This document shows positions 63,289 through 64,000 of a stretch of DNA of 64,000 bases, one piece after another (within the stretch, counting starts at the first letter, position 1; each line of letters starts with the position of its first letter). The translations under genes were made by a program, and so were the position numbers. The notes below the pieces were generated by a model. It had not been told where the DNA came from. It saw nothing but the letters and a program-made list of their open reading frames with translations, and did no database searches. The stretch is from Kiritimatiellia bacterium (lineage in GTDB: Bacteria; Verrucomicrobiota; Kiritimatiellia; UBA8416; JABMPJ01), in contig JASLOA010000052.1 of NCBI GenBank assembly GCA_030745755.1, positions 1-64,000 of the forward strand. The letters run 5' to 3'.

Positions 63289-64000
63289 GTTTCTGCGACC
63301 TCACAAATGAAACGACCATCAATGACCGCAGCGAGAGCGTGGCTGTTGGATATGCGGCCAGTGCATTGCGACGGGACCTGAGGCGTAAGCTGGGGCTTGA
63401 ATCAGAAACGAGTCGCCATAGCGGAGCGCCGTGTATTGAACTGCGCCTCGACGAAGCGAACGATGCCTTTGATGCTCACACCATCGAGGTCAAGGCTGAT
63501 GGCGTCACGATTATTGGCAGCGACGAGCTGGGGCTGATTCACGGGATTTACGCATTTAGTGAGCAGTGGCTTGAGGGCGACCCCTGTCAGTACTTCACCG
63601 AGATTGTGCCGTCGCTGACAACGCAGGTTGAGATTCCCTGCAGGACGACAGAGTCAGAACCGTATACGTTCCGGCATCGCGGATTCTTCTTCAACGATGA
63701 GGATCTACTGGTTGGGTTCCAGATGGAGAAACCTGAGCATGGCTTCTCCATGGATCTGTGGCGGGAGCTGTTAGAGTTGGCGCTGCGCATGCAATGCACC
63801 TGCGTTATTCCCGGCACCAATATCCTGCCGGATGAGCCACAGATCAAGCTGGCGTCCGACATGGGGCTGTACATTGCCCAGCATCACGCTGAACCGCTTG
63901 GGGCCACGCCGTTCTTCTGGCCGCGTGGTGTACCGTTCTCGTGGACGTCCGACCGTGAACAGATCCTTCGCTATTGGCGCAAAGGCATCGAACGTCAGGT
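63285..64000 (+). CDS. GH115-like glucuronidase (5' part, cut by window end)
   Basis: An open frame from ATG 63285 to the right edge (238 codons visible, no stop). The first 115 residues fit a GH67/GH20-type N-terminal domain (IELRLDEANDAFDAHTIEVK, GLIHGIYAFSEQWL). Then YTFRHRGFFFNDEDLLVGF, LRMQCTCVIPGT and MGLYIAQHHAEPLGA correspond to conserved stretches at the barrel entry of GH115 alpha-glucuronidases. No signal peptide is seen, so it is probably cytoplasmic. The catalytic part lies mostly outside the window. It overlaps the Sel1 gene by four bases. Confidence 0.72.
   Translation, partial: MSFCDLTNETTINDRSESVAVGYAASALRRDLRRKLGLESETSRHSGAPCIELRLDEANDAFDAHTIEVKADGVTIIGSDELGLIHGIYAFSEQWLEGDPCQYFTEIVPSLTTQVEIPCRTTESEPYTFRHRGFFFNDEDLLVGFQMEKPEHGFSMDLWRELLELALRMQCTCVIPGTNILPDEPQIKLASDMGLYIAQHHAEPLGATPFFWPRGVPFSWTSDREQILRYWRKGIERQ

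Overview
The window is about 58-60% G+C and almost entirely coding on the + strand. Its content is secreted multi-domain proteins, carbohydrate-active enzymes, a MoxR/von Willebrand factor A (VWA) operon, two OPT-like DUF6785/DUF6784 membrane proteins and CotH/lamin-tail proteins. That mix fits a polysaccharide-degrading member of the PVC group (Lentisphaerota, Kiritimatiellota or Planctomycetota). There is no rRNA or tRNA to fix the lineage, so this is inference.

Layout. Bases 1-609 hold the first codons of a possible leftward gene and a pile of dispersed repeats. Bases 610-8758 carry loosely linked genes: a frameshifted, truncated glycosidase-like pseudogene, a histidine phosphatase, a 1.7-kaa CotH/lamin-tail/LamG surface protein and a cytoplasmic SGNH hydrolase. 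Bases 8831-12652 encode a secreted beta-propeller protein flanked by CBM9-like domains. Bases 12918-45259 look like one long transcription unit: moxR, DUF58, BatA-like, VWA/amidotransferase-like, DUF4175-like, a glycosidase-like protein whose two catalytic glutamates appear lost, DUF4159, a 2.9-kaa multi-domain exported protein, GH95, DUF4838, heparinase II/III and a small exported protein. Bases 45509 to the end form a second unit: DUF6785 carrier, an inactive-looking M28 peptidase fused to an FtsX permease, a second carrier, a second FtsX permease, ABC ATPase, PqqD-like protein, ABC ATPase, GH5-like, DUF1961, a cytosolic paralogue of the protein ending unit one, a Sel1-repeat protein and a GH115-like gene running off the edge.

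The two long units share a near-identical promoter (TTGTCG, 17 bp, TAYGTT, then TTTCWGTAACG), and each carries one copy of the same uncharacterised protein family, once exported and once cytosolic. I read them as one co-regulated system: a MoxR/VWA membrane assembly module, large exported glycan-binding or glycan-cleaving proteins, an FtsX/ABC machine with two ATPases, two OPT-like carriers, and cytosolic glycosidases that could finish degradation. The substrate cannot be read from the sequence; GH95, GH115-like, DUF4838 and heparinase-type genes suggest a complex plant or algal polysaccharide containing fucose and uronic acids.

Several intercistronic gaps contain palindromes built from short tandem units of at least four unrelated sequences (A, B, C and D below). 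They end almost on the next start codon, where no good ribosome-binding site is left. The C-unit palindrome at 48133-48216 and the nested A/B structure at 13921-14148 are the clearest.
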